From Brevibacterium limosum (lineage in GTDB: Bacteria > Actinomycetota > Actinomycetes > Actinomycetales > Brevibacteriaceae), in the NCBI RefSeq assembly GCF_011617705.1, contig NZ_CP050154.1:1426001-1490000 (forward strand): a stretch of 64,000 nt of DNA, read 5' to 3'. The notes under the pieces are model-generated. The model did no database searches and had not been told where the DNA came from. It worked only from the letters and a program-made list of their open reading frames with translations. Position 1 is the stretch's first letter; the number at the start of each line of letters is the position of its first letter. A program made the position numbers and the translations under genes. Below are positions 1-8,909 of this stretch, piece by piece.

Positions 1-2568
1 GCTGAACGGTTCCGTTCCGAACTCACCGACGCCGAGGCGGCCGTGACCGAGAAGACGAGTGCACTCGAGGCCAGCCAACAGCGGAAGGAAGAGCTCACCC
101 AAGCGCTGCGCACCGCCGAAGACGAGGTCAAGGCCGCGCAGATCGCCATCACCGAAGCGGTGAAGAACCGCTCGGCGCTGCAGTCGAAGCAGACCCAGGC
201 GGCCGAACGGATCACCGACCTCAGATCCCGGATCGAAGCCAATCGCACGGAGATCGAAACCGTCACCGCCCGCATCACGGAGCGCACCAGGGAACTCGAC
301 TCCGCCGAGACCGGAGTCGAGGACGTCGAGGCCGGAGAGACCGAACTCGACTCCGCCTATGAGACCGCGAGGCAGGCGCAGGAGAAGTGTGAGACCGAAC
401 GCACCCGGCTGCAGGAGCAGCGAGCGCAGGTCGCCTCCGAACTGTCCTCGGCGAAGGCCCGCGCAGAAGCTCTGGCCCTGGGCACCGCCCTGGAAGCCGA
501 CCTCGAAGACATCGTCAACGCCGACCTGCCGGGAGTGCGCACTGCCGTGACCGAACGGCTGAGCGTCGACCACGGATTCGAGATGGCCGCGGCAGCGGCC
601 CTGTCGACCACGGTCTCCGGCGTCATCGTCGATGACAGCGAAGTGGCGCTGGCAGTGCTCGACCACCTCGGCGAGGACACGAACGTGTCCCTGACCATCC
701 CCGCCGGTGCCGAAACGACGGCCGGGAAGGGCGGTGGAAGTGCCCTTCCCACGCTGCCGGACCTGCCGGCGCCGGGACAGCTGCCCCGAGTGGGGGAGTC
801 GACGGGAGAGCTGCGGTGGCTCTCCGACGTCGTCGACAGCGACGTTCCCGAACTGCGCACCCTGCTGGCCCGGGCCCTGCACGGAGTCGTCTGCGTCCCC
901 GACGCACGGACCGGAATCGCCCTGACCGAGACCCGGCCCGAGCTCACCGCCGTCACCGTCCACGGCGAAGTGCTCACCGCGACCCGCATCAGCCGGGCCC
1001 GCACCGCCTCGGGCACCCGCCTGGCCTCACAGACAGCGCTCGAGGACACACATTCCCTGATCGCCGACCTCGAGGGGCGAGCCGAGAAGCTCGACGCCGC
1101 ACTCGACGAGCTCGACCCGCGACTGACCGCCGCCCGAGAGGAAGCGGCCGCAGCGCTCGATGCCCTCCACTCCTCGGACGCGAAGATCATGGCCGCCGCC
1201 GAAGAGGTCTCACGCATCACCGGTGAGATCGGCGTGGCCCGCACGCGCCTGCAGCGCTCGCAGGAGAACGCCGCCGAACTCGAAACCCGCCTGGCTGCGG
1301 CCGAACGCGACTCGCAGTCGGCCGCGGCGGCACTGGCCGGAGCCGCCGAAGTCGACGAAGTCGTCGACACCGCCGCCCGCGACGAACTCAGCGCACAGGT
1401 CGCCCAATCGTCGGAAGACCTCGTCGAAGCCCGCATCAGCCACCGGTCCGCAGCCGACCGGGCCCGGTTCCTGAGCGACCGCGTCGACTCCCTCCTGAGA
1501 GCGGCGAACGCCGAAGAGGCGGCGCGGGAGCAGACGCAGCGCACGATCGCGAAGAAGAAGCGCGCGGCCGCCTCGGTGCAGCTCATCGCCGAGACCGCGG
1601 CCGAAGCCGCGGAGTTGGCCACCTCCACGGTGGCCGAACTCGGTGAGGCGATCCAGGTCCTCGTCGACGAACGCGGCGGTCTGCGGGAAGAGAAGGGCCG
1701 CCTCGGCGAGGAATTGGGGTCGACGCGGACCCGGCTGCAGAAGCTCAGGGACGCCGCCGCCGAAGCGGAGCTCGCGAAGGAGCGGTTCCGGCTCAAGCTC
1801 GAGGAGATCGCGCACCGGTCCGAGGAGGAGACGGGCTTAAGCATCGACCGCCTCGTCGACGAATTCGGGCCGCATCTGCCGGTGCCGTCGTTCGACGACG
1901 AAACGGAGGACCGGCCGTATGTGCGTGCCGAGGTCGAGAAGCGGCAGAAGCAGGCGGCGTCGCAGCTCAAGCGCATCGGCACGGTCAATCCGCTCGCGCT
2001 CGAGGAATACGAGGCGCTGAAGGAGCGGCATCAGTTCCTCGAGAAGCAGATCGCGGACATCGAGTCCTCACGCAAGGACCTCATGCAGCTCGTCGATGAG
2101 GTCGACCGGCACGTCGAACGCGTCTTCGCCGAAGCCTATGCGGACACGGCTCGGGAATTCGAGGACATCTTCTCGCGACTCTTCCCCGGCGGTGAGGGTG
2201 CACTGAGCCTGACCGATCCCGACGATATGCTCACCACCGGCGTCGATGTGCACGCCCGGCCGGCCGGTAAGAAGGTCAAACGGCTGTCCCTGCTCTCCGG
2301 CGGGGAACGGTCGCTGGTGGCCGTGGCCATGCTGGTCGCGATCTTCAAGGCTCGGCCGAGCCCCTTCTACGTCATGGACGAGGTCGAAGCGGCCCTCGAC
2401 GATCTCAACCTCTCGCGGCTGCTCACCGTGTTCGAAGAGCTGCAGGACTCCTCGCAGCTCATCGTCATCACCCACCAGAAACGGACCATGGAGATCGCCG
2501 ATGCCCTCTACGGAGTGACGATGCACGGCGACGGAGTGTCGAAAGTCATATCGCAGCGGATTCCGTGA
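1..2568 (+). CDS. smc: Chromosome segregation ATPase Smc, 3' part (5' end outside window)
   Basis: Smc forms the condensin-like ATPase ring that compacts and separates sister chromosomes together with ScpA/ScpB. The reading frame is open from base 1, so the N-terminal Walker A head lies upstream. About 855 residues remain: a first coiled coil, a hinge (roughly bases 490-1020, 'GVRTAVTERLSVDHGFEMA'), a long Ala/Glu-rich second coiled coil, and the C-terminal head. The head holds the ABC signature LSGGE (about 2293-2307) and a Walker B ending VMDEVEAALDD, followed by an H-loop-type 'VITHQKRTM'. The hinge carries a Gly/Pro-rich stretch (about 700-800) that looks like a lineage-specific loop. It precedes ftsY as in other Actinobacteria. 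Identity is certain; only completeness is limited. Confidence 0.97.
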   Translation, partial: AERFRSELTDAEAAVTEKTSALEASQQRKEELTQALRTAEDEVKAAQIAITEAVKNRSALQSKQTQAAERITDLRSRIEANRTEIETVTARITERTRELDSAETGVEDVEAGETELDSAYETARQAQEKCETERTRLQEQRAQVASELSSAKARAEALALGTALEADLEDIVNADLPGVRTAVTERLSVDHGFEMAAAAALSTTVSGVIVDDSEVALAVLDHLGEDTNVSLTIPAGAETTAGKGGGSALPTLPDLPAPGQLPRVGESTGELRWLSDVVDSDVPELRTLLARALHGVVCVPDARTGIALTETRPELTAVTVHGEVLTATRISRARTASGTRLASQTALEDTHSLIADLEGRAEKLDAALDELDPRLTAAREEAAAALDALHSSDAKIMAAAEEVSRITGEIGVARTRLQRSQENAAELETRLAAAERDSQSAAAALAGAAEVDEVVDTAARDELSAQVAQSSEDLVEARISHRSAADRARFLSDRVDSLLRAANAEEAAREQTQRTIAKKKRAAASVQLIAETAAEAAELATSTVAELGEAIQVLVDERGGLREEKGRLGEELGSTRTRLQKLRDAAAEAELAKERFRLKLEEIAHRSEEETGLSIDRLVDEFGPHLPVPSFDDETEDRPYVRAEVEKRQKQAASQLKRIGTVNPLALEEYEALKERHQFLEKQIADIESSRKDLMQLVDEVDRHVERVFAEAYADTAREFEDIFSRLFPGGEGALSLTDPDDMLTTGVDVHARPAGKKVKRLSLLSGGERSLVAVAMLVAIFKARPSPFYVMDEVEAALDDLNLSRLLTVFEELQDSSQLIVITHQKRTMEIADALYGVTMHGDGVSKVISQRIP

Positions 2569-2806
2569 TCGGCAGCCGACGTCTCAGGGAACGCGCCCGA
2601 GATGACAGGCCCGCCGTCGGGGCACAAGGCTGTTCGACGGTGACGCCCAGGACAGTCCCAGGGAATTTTGCAACTGCCGTATGGCGGCCGAGCACACTTG
2701 TCGTGGCCAGGGACTATAGACTTGGGCCGAGACACAGGTATTCGAAGAACGTGAGGAGCGAGACGTCCATGGCCGAGGCTGCTGAACTGCGAGGTGGCTC
2801 GAGGGC
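2569..2806 (+). promoter_or_regulatory. smc-downstream spacer with a -10-like TAGACT
   Basis: This spacer of 238 bases holds no gene. A TAGACT hexamer at 2717-2722 (overlapping TATAGA at 2715) matches the -10 used elsewhere in this window. I find no convincing -35 at 16-18 nt. It probably drives the small membrane protein and perhaps ftsY. Confidence 0.35.
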
Positions 2807-3208
2807 ATGAATTCGGTACTGGTCGTCATCGTCGGACTTGCGATCTCGTTCGCTCTGGCACTCGTCGTCGTCCTCCTCGTGGCTCTGCCCGGCCTGCGCG
2901 CCGAAGGACGCCTGCGATACTCCTCCGACGTGCAGCGATTCCGCCTGCCCTCCGAATGGACCGGATACGACGACGAGGTCCACGAATTCTTCGGCCACGA
3001 TGACGGCACCTCGCACCTGGCGACCAGGGAGCAGGCGGCGGTGACCGCGATCCGCGATCACTCCTATGTGCTGCGCCCCCAGCCCAGACGCCACGCGGCC
3101 CCCTCACTCATCACGGTGCGCCCGCGCACCCGCCATTGGAAGATCCCGGAGTCGGGAACCGGGTGGAAGACCACTGCCGGGCTGCTCTTCGGCAGCCGCG
3201 GCTCCTGA
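2807..3208 (+). CDS. Small single-pass membrane protein of unknown function
   Basis: This 133-residue protein begins with one strong hydrophobic helix (residues about 4-29, VLVVIVGLAISFALALVVVL) followed by a basic stop-transfer (RAEGRLRY) and a soluble, charged C-terminal domain containing DDEVHEFFGHDDG. There is no signal-peptidase site after the helix, so it is probably a membrane anchor. A GAGGTGG ribosome site lies about 9 nt before the ATG. It sits between smc and ftsY, which are normally adjacent or nearly so, and could be co-transcribed with ftsY. I do not recognise the family. The codon pattern is typical of the window, so it is likely a real gene. Confidence 0.72.
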   Translation: MNSVLVVIVGLAISFALALVVVLLVALPGLRAEGRLRYSSDVQRFRLPSEWTGYDDEVHEFFGHDDGTSHLATREQAAVTAIRDHSYVLRPQPRRHAAPSLITVRPRTRHWKIPESGTGWKTTAGLLFGSRGS

Positions 3209-3370
3209 CCTCTGACCCACGCGGCCTCGAGCGTTCGAGGCTGAGAACAACGGAGACCGCGCCGACTGATTCCGGCGCGCTCACCGACAGACAGACACCA
3301 GCCCGGATGATTCCGGGAACTCGAGTGCCGGCGGCCTGACCGGCGGGGCTCAAAGGAGGACGGAAGAACC

Positions 3371-4513
3371 ATGGATCAGCCGATCATCTTGCTCATCGTC
3401 GGGGCGATCGTGTTCGCCCTCATCGTCACCCTGGGCATCTCCCTGCGTGTCAACGCCCGCAGGAAGGGACTGGACGAGAAACGCGGCATCGACGCCGAGG
3501 TCACCGGTGAGCTGAGCATCGATGACGTCGCCGAGGCGGTCGAGAAGGAAAAGGTCGAAGCGCGCGGTTCCGAGGTTCCCACCGAACCGGCCAGCCGCCT
3601 CGTGCGCCTGCGCGAGCGCCTGGCCAAGTCGAACACCGGGCTCGGCCGCGGACTGCTCAACCTCCTGTCACGCGACAACCTCGACGAATCCGCCTGGGAG
3701 GAGATCGAAGACACGCTCATCCTCGCCGATGTCGGGGTCGAACCGACGACCGAACTCGTCGACCGTCTGCGCGAACGCGTCAAAGTGCTCGGCACCCGAG
3801 ACCCCGAAGAGGTCCGCGGACTGCTGCGCGAAGAGCTCATCAAACTCGTCGACCCGACGATGGACCGGTCCCTGGCCGACACCGGCAAGGGCGACGACCC
3901 CTCCGTCATCCTCGTCGTCGGTGTCAACGGTGCGGGAAAGACGACGACGGTGGGCAAGATCGCCCGTGTGCTCGTCGCCGAGGACAAGACCGTGCTGCTC
4001 GGCGCCGCGGACACCTTCCGTGCCGCCGCAGCCGAACAGCTGTCCACGTGGGGCGAACGCGTCGGCGTCGAAACCGTCCGCAAGGAAGAAGGTGCCGACC
4101 CCGCCTCGGTGGCGTACTCGGCCGTCGAGAAGGGGCAGGCCGACGGCACAGACGTCGTCCTCATCGACACCGCCGGCCGTCTGCAGAACAAACGCGGACT
4201 CATGGATGAGCTCGGCAAGGTCAAGCGGGTGGCCACCCGCCCGCTGGGGGAGGGCCACGAGATCGACGAAGTGCTCCTCGTCCTCGACGCGACCACCGGA
4301 CAGAACGGCATGCAGCAGGCGAAGGTCTTCGCCGAGGCGGTCGACATCACCGGAATCGTGCTCACCAAGCTCGACGGCACCGCGAAGGGCGGAATCGTCG
4401 TCGCCGTCCAGCGTGAGCTCGGAGTGCCGGTCAAGCTCATCGGCCTCGGCGAGGGTGCAGACGATCTTGCACCATTCACCGCCGAAGGATTCGTCGACGC
4501 TCTGCTCGACTGA
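3371..4513 (+). CDS. ftsY: Signal recognition particle receptor FtsY
   Basis: FtsY is the membrane-associated SRP receptor GTPase that docks Ffh-ribosome complexes at SecYEG. The 380-residue protein starts with a transmembrane helix (residues about 4-24), then an acidic linker, the NG four-helix bundle and the GTPase. The P-loop GVNGAGKTT is near residue 186, DTAGR near 265 and TKLDG near 331, ending with the conserved IGLGEGADDL. The N-terminal helix is usual in actinobacterial FtsY, while E. coli has a long acidic A domain. A perfect AAAGGAGG at 3351-3358 sets the start. A 12-bp hairpin terminator follows at 4533. Confidence 0.97.
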   Translation: MDQPIILLIVGAIVFALIVTLGISLRVNARRKGLDEKRGIDAEVTGELSIDDVAEAVEKEKVEARGSEVPTEPASRLVRLRERLAKSNTGLGRGLLNLLSRDNLDESAWEEIEDTLILADVGVEPTTELVDRLRERVKVLGTRDPEEVRGLLREELIKLVDPTMDRSLADTGKGDDPSVILVVGVNGAGKTTTVGKIARVLVAEDKTVLLGAADTFRAAAAEQLSTWGERVGVETVRKEEGADPASVAYSAVEKGQADGTDVVLIDTAGRLQNKRGLMDELGKVKRVATRPLGEGHEIDEVLLVLDATTGQNGMQQAKVFAEAVDITGIVLTKLDGTAKGGIVVAVQRELGVPVKLIGLGEGADDLAPFTAEGFVDALLD

Positions 4514-4532
4514 GTTCGCGCACTGATTCCGC

Positions 4533-4567
4533 CGGGCCTCACCCTTGTACCTGCTGGGTGAGGCCCG
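4533..4567 (+). terminator. Hairpin terminator downstream of ftsY
   Basis: CGGGCCTCACCC (4533-4544) and GGGTGAGGCCCG (4556-4567) form a perfect 12-bp stem with an 11-nt loop. There is no U tract, as is common in Actinobacteria. It separates ftsY from the ammonium transporter. Confidence 0.75.
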
Positions 4568-4571
4568 CGTT

Positions 4572-4587
4572 GTCATAATCACGAAAC
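4572..4587 (+). promoter_or_regulatory. Candidate GlnR-type nitrogen box upstream of amt
   Basis: GTCAT-N6-GAAAC (4572-4587) resembles the actinobacterial GlnR half-site pair GTnAC-N6-GAAAC with one mismatch. It overlaps a -10-like CATAAT (4574-4579), about 90 nt before the amt start. Ammonium transporters are classic GlnR targets in Streptomyces and mycobacteria. No second box at the usual spacing is visible. Confidence 0.35.
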
Positions 4588-4674
4588 ATGACTGAAGCAT
4601 CACTGTGACATGCGTCATGGAGACTGTCTCTGCGCGGTTCGTTCCGGAACCGGCTTCGACAGATGAGAGACGAC

Positions 4675-5895
4675 ATGGAACTCGATGCAGTGAACGTATG
4701 GATGATGGTCGCGGCAGGGCTGGTGCTGCTCATGACCCCGGGGGTGGCGTTCTTCTACGGCGGGATGACGCGAATCACCTCGGCGATCAACATGATGATG
4801 ATGGTCTTCTCCGCAATGGCCGTCGGCGGACTCGTCTGGGTGCTGTACGGATACGGTCTGAGCTCGGGTGATTCGATCGCCGGAATCGTCGGCAGCCCGC
4901 TGTCCCAGCTCGGACTCACGGGTGCCGTGGCCGATGATCCCGCCTCGCTCATCTCGATCGGCTACGGATCGACCTTCGCGATGATCGCGATCGCCCTCAT
5001 CGCCGGAGCCGTCGCCGACCGAGCGAAGTTCTCCACCTGGCTCGTCTTCTCCGCCGCCTGGGTGACTCTTGTGTACTGCCCGCTGGCGTTCATGGTCTGG
5101 GGAGACGGGCTGCTCAGCGAATCCGGTGTGATCGGCCGCCTGTTCGGACCCGCCATCGACTTCGCCGGCGGCACCGTCGTCCACATCAACGCCGGCATCT
5201 CCGCCCTCGTCCTCGTCATCGTCATGGGGCGCCGTGCCCGATTCTCGGCCCCGCACAAGCCGCACAACATTCCGATCACCGTGCTCGGAGCGGCCCTGCT
5301 GTGGTTCGGATGGTTCGGCTTCAACGGAGGCGCCGCCTCGACGATCGAACAGGGCGGTCTGATCTGGATCAACACCCTGGCCGCCCCGGCCGCCGGCATG
5401 ATCACCTGGATCATGATCGAACGGCTGAGGGCCTCGCGACCGAGCAGCATCGGCAGCGTCTCGGGTGCGATCGCCGGCCTCGTCGCCATCACCCCGGCGT
5501 GTGCGAACGTCGACCCCTACGCTGCCGTGCTCATCGGCGGCGCCGCAGGTGCGGGAGCGATCTTCGCCGTCGAAGCGAAGAATCGTCTGCGGTATGACGA
5601 TGCGCTCGATGTGGTGGCCGTCCACCTCGTCGCGGGAATCATCGGCACTGTGATGATCGGCTTCTTCGCCTTCCCGCACGAGGACGGACCGGCCGGTCTC
5701 TTCTACGGCGGTGGTTTCGAACTCCTCATCGCGCAGGTGCTCGCCTGCCTCGTGGCCATCGTCTTCGCCGGGCTCGTCACGCTGGCCATCGCGCTGGTGC
5801 TGCGCCGGACGATGGGGCTGCGGATCGACCCGCGCGAGGAGCTCGAAGGGATCGACGCCTTCGAACACGCGGAGCAGGCCTACTCCTTCCGCTGA
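4675..5895 (+). CDS. amt: Ammonium transporter (Amt/MEP/Rh family)
   Basis: This membrane channel for ammonium/ammonia uptake has about 11 transmembrane helices in 406 residues. Family hallmarks are the N-terminal 'LVLLMTPGVAFFYGGM', the 'DFAGGTVVHINAG' segment with the first pore histidine, and 'LWFGWFGFNGG' with 'VVAVHLVAGIIG' containing the second. I chose ATG 4675 (MELDAVNVW), which matches family N-termini and has GAGAG upstream; ATG 4663 is also possible. No glnK or glnD follows, so the usual PII partner must be elsewhere. Nitrogen control is suggested by the upstream GlnR-like box. Confidence 0.95.
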   Translation: MELDAVNVWMMVAAGLVLLMTPGVAFFYGGMTRITSAINMMMMVFSAMAVGGLVWVLYGYGLSSGDSIAGIVGSPLSQLGLTGAVADDPASLISIGYGSTFAMIAIALIAGAVADRAKFSTWLVFSAAWVTLVYCPLAFMVWGDGLLSESGVIGRLFGPAIDFAGGTVVHINAGISALVLVIVMGRRARFSAPHKPHNIPITVLGAALLWFGWFGFNGGAASTIEQGGLIWINTLAAPAAGMITWIMIERLRASRPSSIGSVSGAIAGLVAITPACANVDPYAAVLIGGAAGAGAIFAVEAKNRLRYDDALDVVAVHLVAGIIGTVMIGFFAFPHEDGPAGLFYGGGFELLIAQVLACLVAIVFAGLVTLAIALVLRRTMGLRIDPREELEGIDAFEHAEQAYSFR

Positions 5896-6283
5896 CCCGC
5901 GGCCGGCTGGTCACTGCAGCCTGTGCCTCGTCGGTCACAGCTCGCGGCGATTCTTCCCCTTGCCGCCACTTCCTACAGGTACACGGGCACCCCTCACCGT
6001 TCCTCGCACCTCACCGCGGTGCAGCGAGGGGGTTTGCGACTGCCGCTGCCTATTGCGAGTACGGGGTGGGTGAGACGCCGGCAGGGTGGGATGTCTCCCG
6101 GGTCCAGGGAGTGACGGCGGGAGACGGCGGCGGTGGTGGGGTGGGACCGCTGCCGGGTGGTGGGGTAGGTGGGCAGCCTCGGCGAGGGTTCACGGGGCAT
6201 TGTCAGGGCGCGTGGTTTCAGCCGGACGCGGGTGACTTGCTAGTCTAGAGAGTCGACCAAACCATCGTGAAGAAGGCTTGTAC
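5896..6283 (+). other. 388-nt non-coding spacer before ffh with a G-rich tract
   Basis: No plausible gene is seen. The spacer contains an extremely G-rich top-strand stretch (6138-6173) with five runs of three or four G. One intergenic copy of CCTCGGCGAGG follows at 6177-6187, then a possible -10 (TAGTCT, 6241-6246) about 40 nt before ffh. No 4.5S RNA is evident. Confidence 0.55.
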
Positions 6284-7894
6284 GTGTTTAACTCTCTGTC
6301 CGACAGGCTCACCGCGACTTTCAAGAATCTGCGCGGGAAGGGCCGGCTGTCCGAAGCCGACGTCGATGCCACCATTCGTGAGATCAGACGTGCCCTGCTC
6401 GACGCCGACGTCGCTCTGCCTGTCGTGCGCGCCTTCACCGGCCGAATCCGCGAACGCGCCCTGTCCGAGGAGGTCTCGGGCGCACTCAACCCCGGCCAGC
6501 AGGTCGTCAAGATCGTCAACGACGAACTCGTCGGCATCCTCGGCGGTCAGACCCGACGTCTCGAGTTCGCCAAGCGTCCGCCGACGGTCATCATGCTCGC
6601 CGGCCTCCAGGGCGCCGGTAAGACCACCCTGGCCGGAAAGCTCGCCCACTGGCTGAAGTCCGAGGGCCACCGGCCGATGCTCGTCGCCGCCGACCTGCAG
6701 CGACCCAATGCGGTCAACCAGCTCCAGATCGTCGGCGAGCGTGCCGGTGCTGTGGTCTACGCTCCGGAGCCGGGCAACGGTGTGGGCGATCCGATCCAGG
6801 TCGCCACCGATTCGATCGAGGTCGCGAAGTCCAAACTCCACGACGTCGTCATCGTCGATACCGCCGGCCGCCTCGGCATCGACGAAGAGCTGATGAAGCA
6901 GGCCGCGGACATCCGCACCGCGGTCAACCCCGACGAAGTCCTCTTCGTCATCGATGCGATGATCGGTCAGGACGCGGTGAAGACCGCCGAGGCGTTCCTC
7001 GACGGCGTCGACTTCACCGGTGTCGTCCTCTCGAAGCTCGATGGCGACTCCCGCGGCGGTGCTGCGCTGTCCGTCGCCGAGGTGACCGGAAAGCCGATCA
7101 TGTTCGCCTCGACGGGCGAATCGATGAAGGACTTCGAACAGTTCCATCCGGATCGGATGGCCGACCGGATCCTCGACATGGGCGACATCATGACGCTCAT
7201 CGAACAGGCCGAGAAGAACTTCGACGAAAAAGAGACCGAGAAGCTCAAGAAGAAGGTCGAATCCGGAGAGGACTTCGACCTCAACGACTTCCTCACCCAG
7301 ATGTCGGGCCTGAAGAAGATGGGCTCGATGAAGAAGATGCTGGGCATGATGCCCGGGATGAGCCAGTACAAGGATCAGCTGGCGAACTTCGACGAGCGGG
7401 AGGTCGATCGGGTCGAAGCGATTGTGAGATCGATGACACCCCAGGAGCGGACGAACCCGAAGATCCTCAACGGCTCTCGTCGTGCCCGCATCGCCAAGGG
7501 CGCCGGTACCACCGTCACCGCGGTCAACCAGCTCATGGAGCGCTTCACCCAGGCGCAGAAGATGATGCGGTCGATGACCCGCGGTGGAGGGATGCCCGGA
7601 ATGCCCGGTGGCGGCGGCATGCCGCAGATGCCCGGAATGGGCGGAATGCCCGGCGCCTCGGGCGGAAAGAAGAAGAAAGCCGCGGGGAAGAAGAAGGGAC
7701 GCAAGGGCGGCCAGTCGGGCAACCCGGCCAAGCGTGCGCAGGAGGCGCAGGCACTGGCCGATAAGAAGGCGGGCAAGACCCAGGATCCGGTCGGTTCGGC
7801 CTTCGGCGGAGTCGATCTGGACAAGGACGAGGAATTCGATCCGGCGAACCTGCCCAAGGGCTTCGGCGGAATCTTCCCAGGCGGAAAGAAGTAG
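6284..7894 (+). CDS. ffh: Signal recognition particle protein Ffh
   Basis: Ffh is the GTPase subunit of SRP, binding signal sequences and 4.5S RNA and delivering ribosomes to FtsY. The 536-residue protein has the N domain, a G domain with GLQGAGKTT near residue 107 and DTAGR near 192, and a methionine-rich M domain (roughly 320-455; MGSMKKMLGMMPGM and the RNA-binding SRRARIAKGAGT). A long Gly/Met/Lys-rich tail (MPGMPGGGGMPQMPG then a Lys-rich stretch) follows. GTG 6284 gives the family start VFNSLSDRL and has AGAAGG 7 nt upstream; the in-frame TTG at 6278 is less likely. The next gene, rpsP, starts 182 nt later. Confidence 0.96.
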   Translation: MFNSLSDRLTATFKNLRGKGRLSEADVDATIREIRRALLDADVALPVVRAFTGRIRERALSEEVSGALNPGQQVVKIVNDELVGILGGQTRRLEFAKRPPTVIMLAGLQGAGKTTLAGKLAHWLKSEGHRPMLVAADLQRPNAVNQLQIVGERAGAVVYAPEPGNGVGDPIQVATDSIEVAKSKLHDVVIVDTAGRLGIDEELMKQAADIRTAVNPDEVLFVIDAMIGQDAVKTAEAFLDGVDFTGVVLSKLDGDSRGGAALSVAEVTGKPIMFASTGESMKDFEQFHPDRMADRILDMGDIMTLIEQAEKNFDEKETEKLKKKVESGEDFDLNDFLTQMSGLKKMGSMKKMLGMMPGMSQYKDQLANFDEREVDRVEAIVRSMTPQERTNPKILNGSRRARIAKGAGTTVTAVNQLMERFTQAQKMMRSMTRGGGMPGMPGGGGMPQMPGMGGMPGASGGKKKKAAGKKKGRKGGQSGNPAKRAQEAQALADKKAGKTQDPVGSAFGGVDLDKDEEFDPANLPKGFGGIFPGGKK

Positions 7895-8076
7895 AGTATA
7901 CCCAAGTGGCAAGAAGCAGAGCCTTCTGGCACAATTGACTCTTGTACTTTTGCTCTCGGTCCGGGCCCTCTCATCCGCGCCGAAGTGATAGTCCGAGCCG
8001 CAGCTCCCGGCAGATCAACCCCACGATTCTTCTGGGACAGCTGTGCACACAGAACACAAAAGGAGACACCACTAAA

Positions 8077-8499
8077 GTGGCAGTCAAAATTCGTCTGACC
8101 CGCATGGGCAAGATCCGTGCACCCTTCTACCGCGTCGTCGTCATGGATTCGCGCACGCGTCGTGACGGCAAGGCAAAAGAGCAGATCGGCATCTACCACC
8201 CGACGCGCGAGCCCTCGGTCGTGGAGATCGACTCCGAGCGCGCTCAGTACTGGCTCTCGGTGGGCGCCCAGCCCACCGATCAGGTGCGTGCACTGCTCAA
8301 GCTCACCGGTGACTGGCAGAAGTTCAAGGGTGAAGGTGAAGCGGTCAACACCGTGAAGCCGCAGCCGGAGAAGGAGGCCTATGTGGCTCCCAACGCCGAA
8401 TCGGTGATCAAGGAAGCCATCACCCAGAAGGGCGGCAGCAAGTCCGAGGCTCCGGCCGAGGAAGCAGCCGAGCCCGCTGAAGAGAGCGCTGAAGTCTGA
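8077..8499 (+). CDS. rpsP: 30S ribosomal protein S16
   Basis: S16 is a primary 16S rRNA binding protein of the small subunit. The 140-residue protein begins [12 protein letters not shown], contains [11 protein letters not shown] and IGIYHP, and ends in an Ala/Glu-rich tail (about the last 40 residues) that exceeds the roughly 80-residue E. coli protein, as in many Actinobacteria. GTG 8077 is preceded by AAAGGAGA at 8059-8066. A possible -10 (TACTTT, 7944) lies in the leader. It is followed 1 nt later by the KH-domain gene. Confidence 0.97.
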   Translation: MAVKIRLTRMGKIRAPFYRVVVMDSRTRRDGKAKEQIGIYHPTREPSVVEIDSERAQYWLSVGAQPTDQVRALLKLTGDWQKFKGEGEAVNTVKPQPEKEAYVAPNAESVIKEAITQKGGSKSEAPAEEAAEPAEESAEV

Positions 8500-8500
8500 G

Positions 8501-8731
8501 ATGTTGCCTGATTCGCTCGAACATCTGGTCCGCGGAATCGTCGATCATCCCGACGACGTCTCCGTTCGTTCGCGTTCTTCGCAGCGCGGCACGACCCTCG
8601 AGGTCCGGGTTCACCCCGACGACCTCGGCCGGGTCATCGGCCGTGCAGGCAGGACCGCCAAGGCCCTGCGCACCGTGATGAACTCGCTGGCCGGCCGTGA
8701 GTCGGTGCGAGTGGACCTCATCGAAGCGTAA
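8501..8731 (+). CDS. khpA: KH-domain RNA-binding protein KhpA (YlqC family)
   Basis: This 76-residue protein consists of a single KH domain with the GxxG loop as GRAG in 'DDLGRVIGRAGRTAKALR'. KhpA-type proteins bind RNA, usually partnering with KhpB/Jag, and affect growth and cell division in Gram-positives. The ATG lies 1 nt after the rpsP stop, so the two are translationally coupled. This rpsP-khpA-rimM-trmD order is strongly conserved. A 16-bp hairpin follows directly. Confidence 0.93.
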   Translation: MLPDSLEHLVRGIVDHPDDVSVRSRSSQRGTTLEVRVHPDDLGRVIGRAGRTAKALRTVMNSLAGRESVRVDLIEA

Positions 8732-8742
8732 TCCGAACATCC

Positions 8743-8780
8743 GAGAGGGGATGCAGCGCACTGCCGCTGCATCCCCTCTC
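8743..8780 (+). terminator. Strong hairpin terminator between khpA and rimM
   Basis: GAGAGGGGATGCAGCG (8743-8758) and CGCTGCATCCCCTCTC (8765-8780) form a perfect 16-bp stem with a 6-nt loop and no U tract. It probably ends the rpsP-khpA transcript, so rimM needs its own promoter. Confidence 0.85.
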
Positions 8781-8805
8781 GTGCATTCACTCACCGGTTG
8801 CCGAC

Positions 8806-8811
8806 TAGAAT
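8806..8811 (+). promoter_or_regulatory. Promoter -10 box for rimM-trmD
   Basis: TAGAAT at 8806-8811, just after the khpA terminator and about 100 nt upstream of rimM. The -35 is weak (TGCATT, 8782, spacer 18). Confidence 0.5.
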
Positions 8812-8909
8812 GGTGCCAGAACACGGCGGTCGGGCGACGGACTGCAAGTGCAGCCACCGATGCGCGTGGTCGGCCGGACAGACATCGACAGCAATCTTCG
8901 AGGAGCAGT

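Noticed and set aside
357-1988. Minus-strand frame of 543 codons inside smc
   Set aside because: Ser/Arg-rich antisense shadow of the Smc coiled coil.
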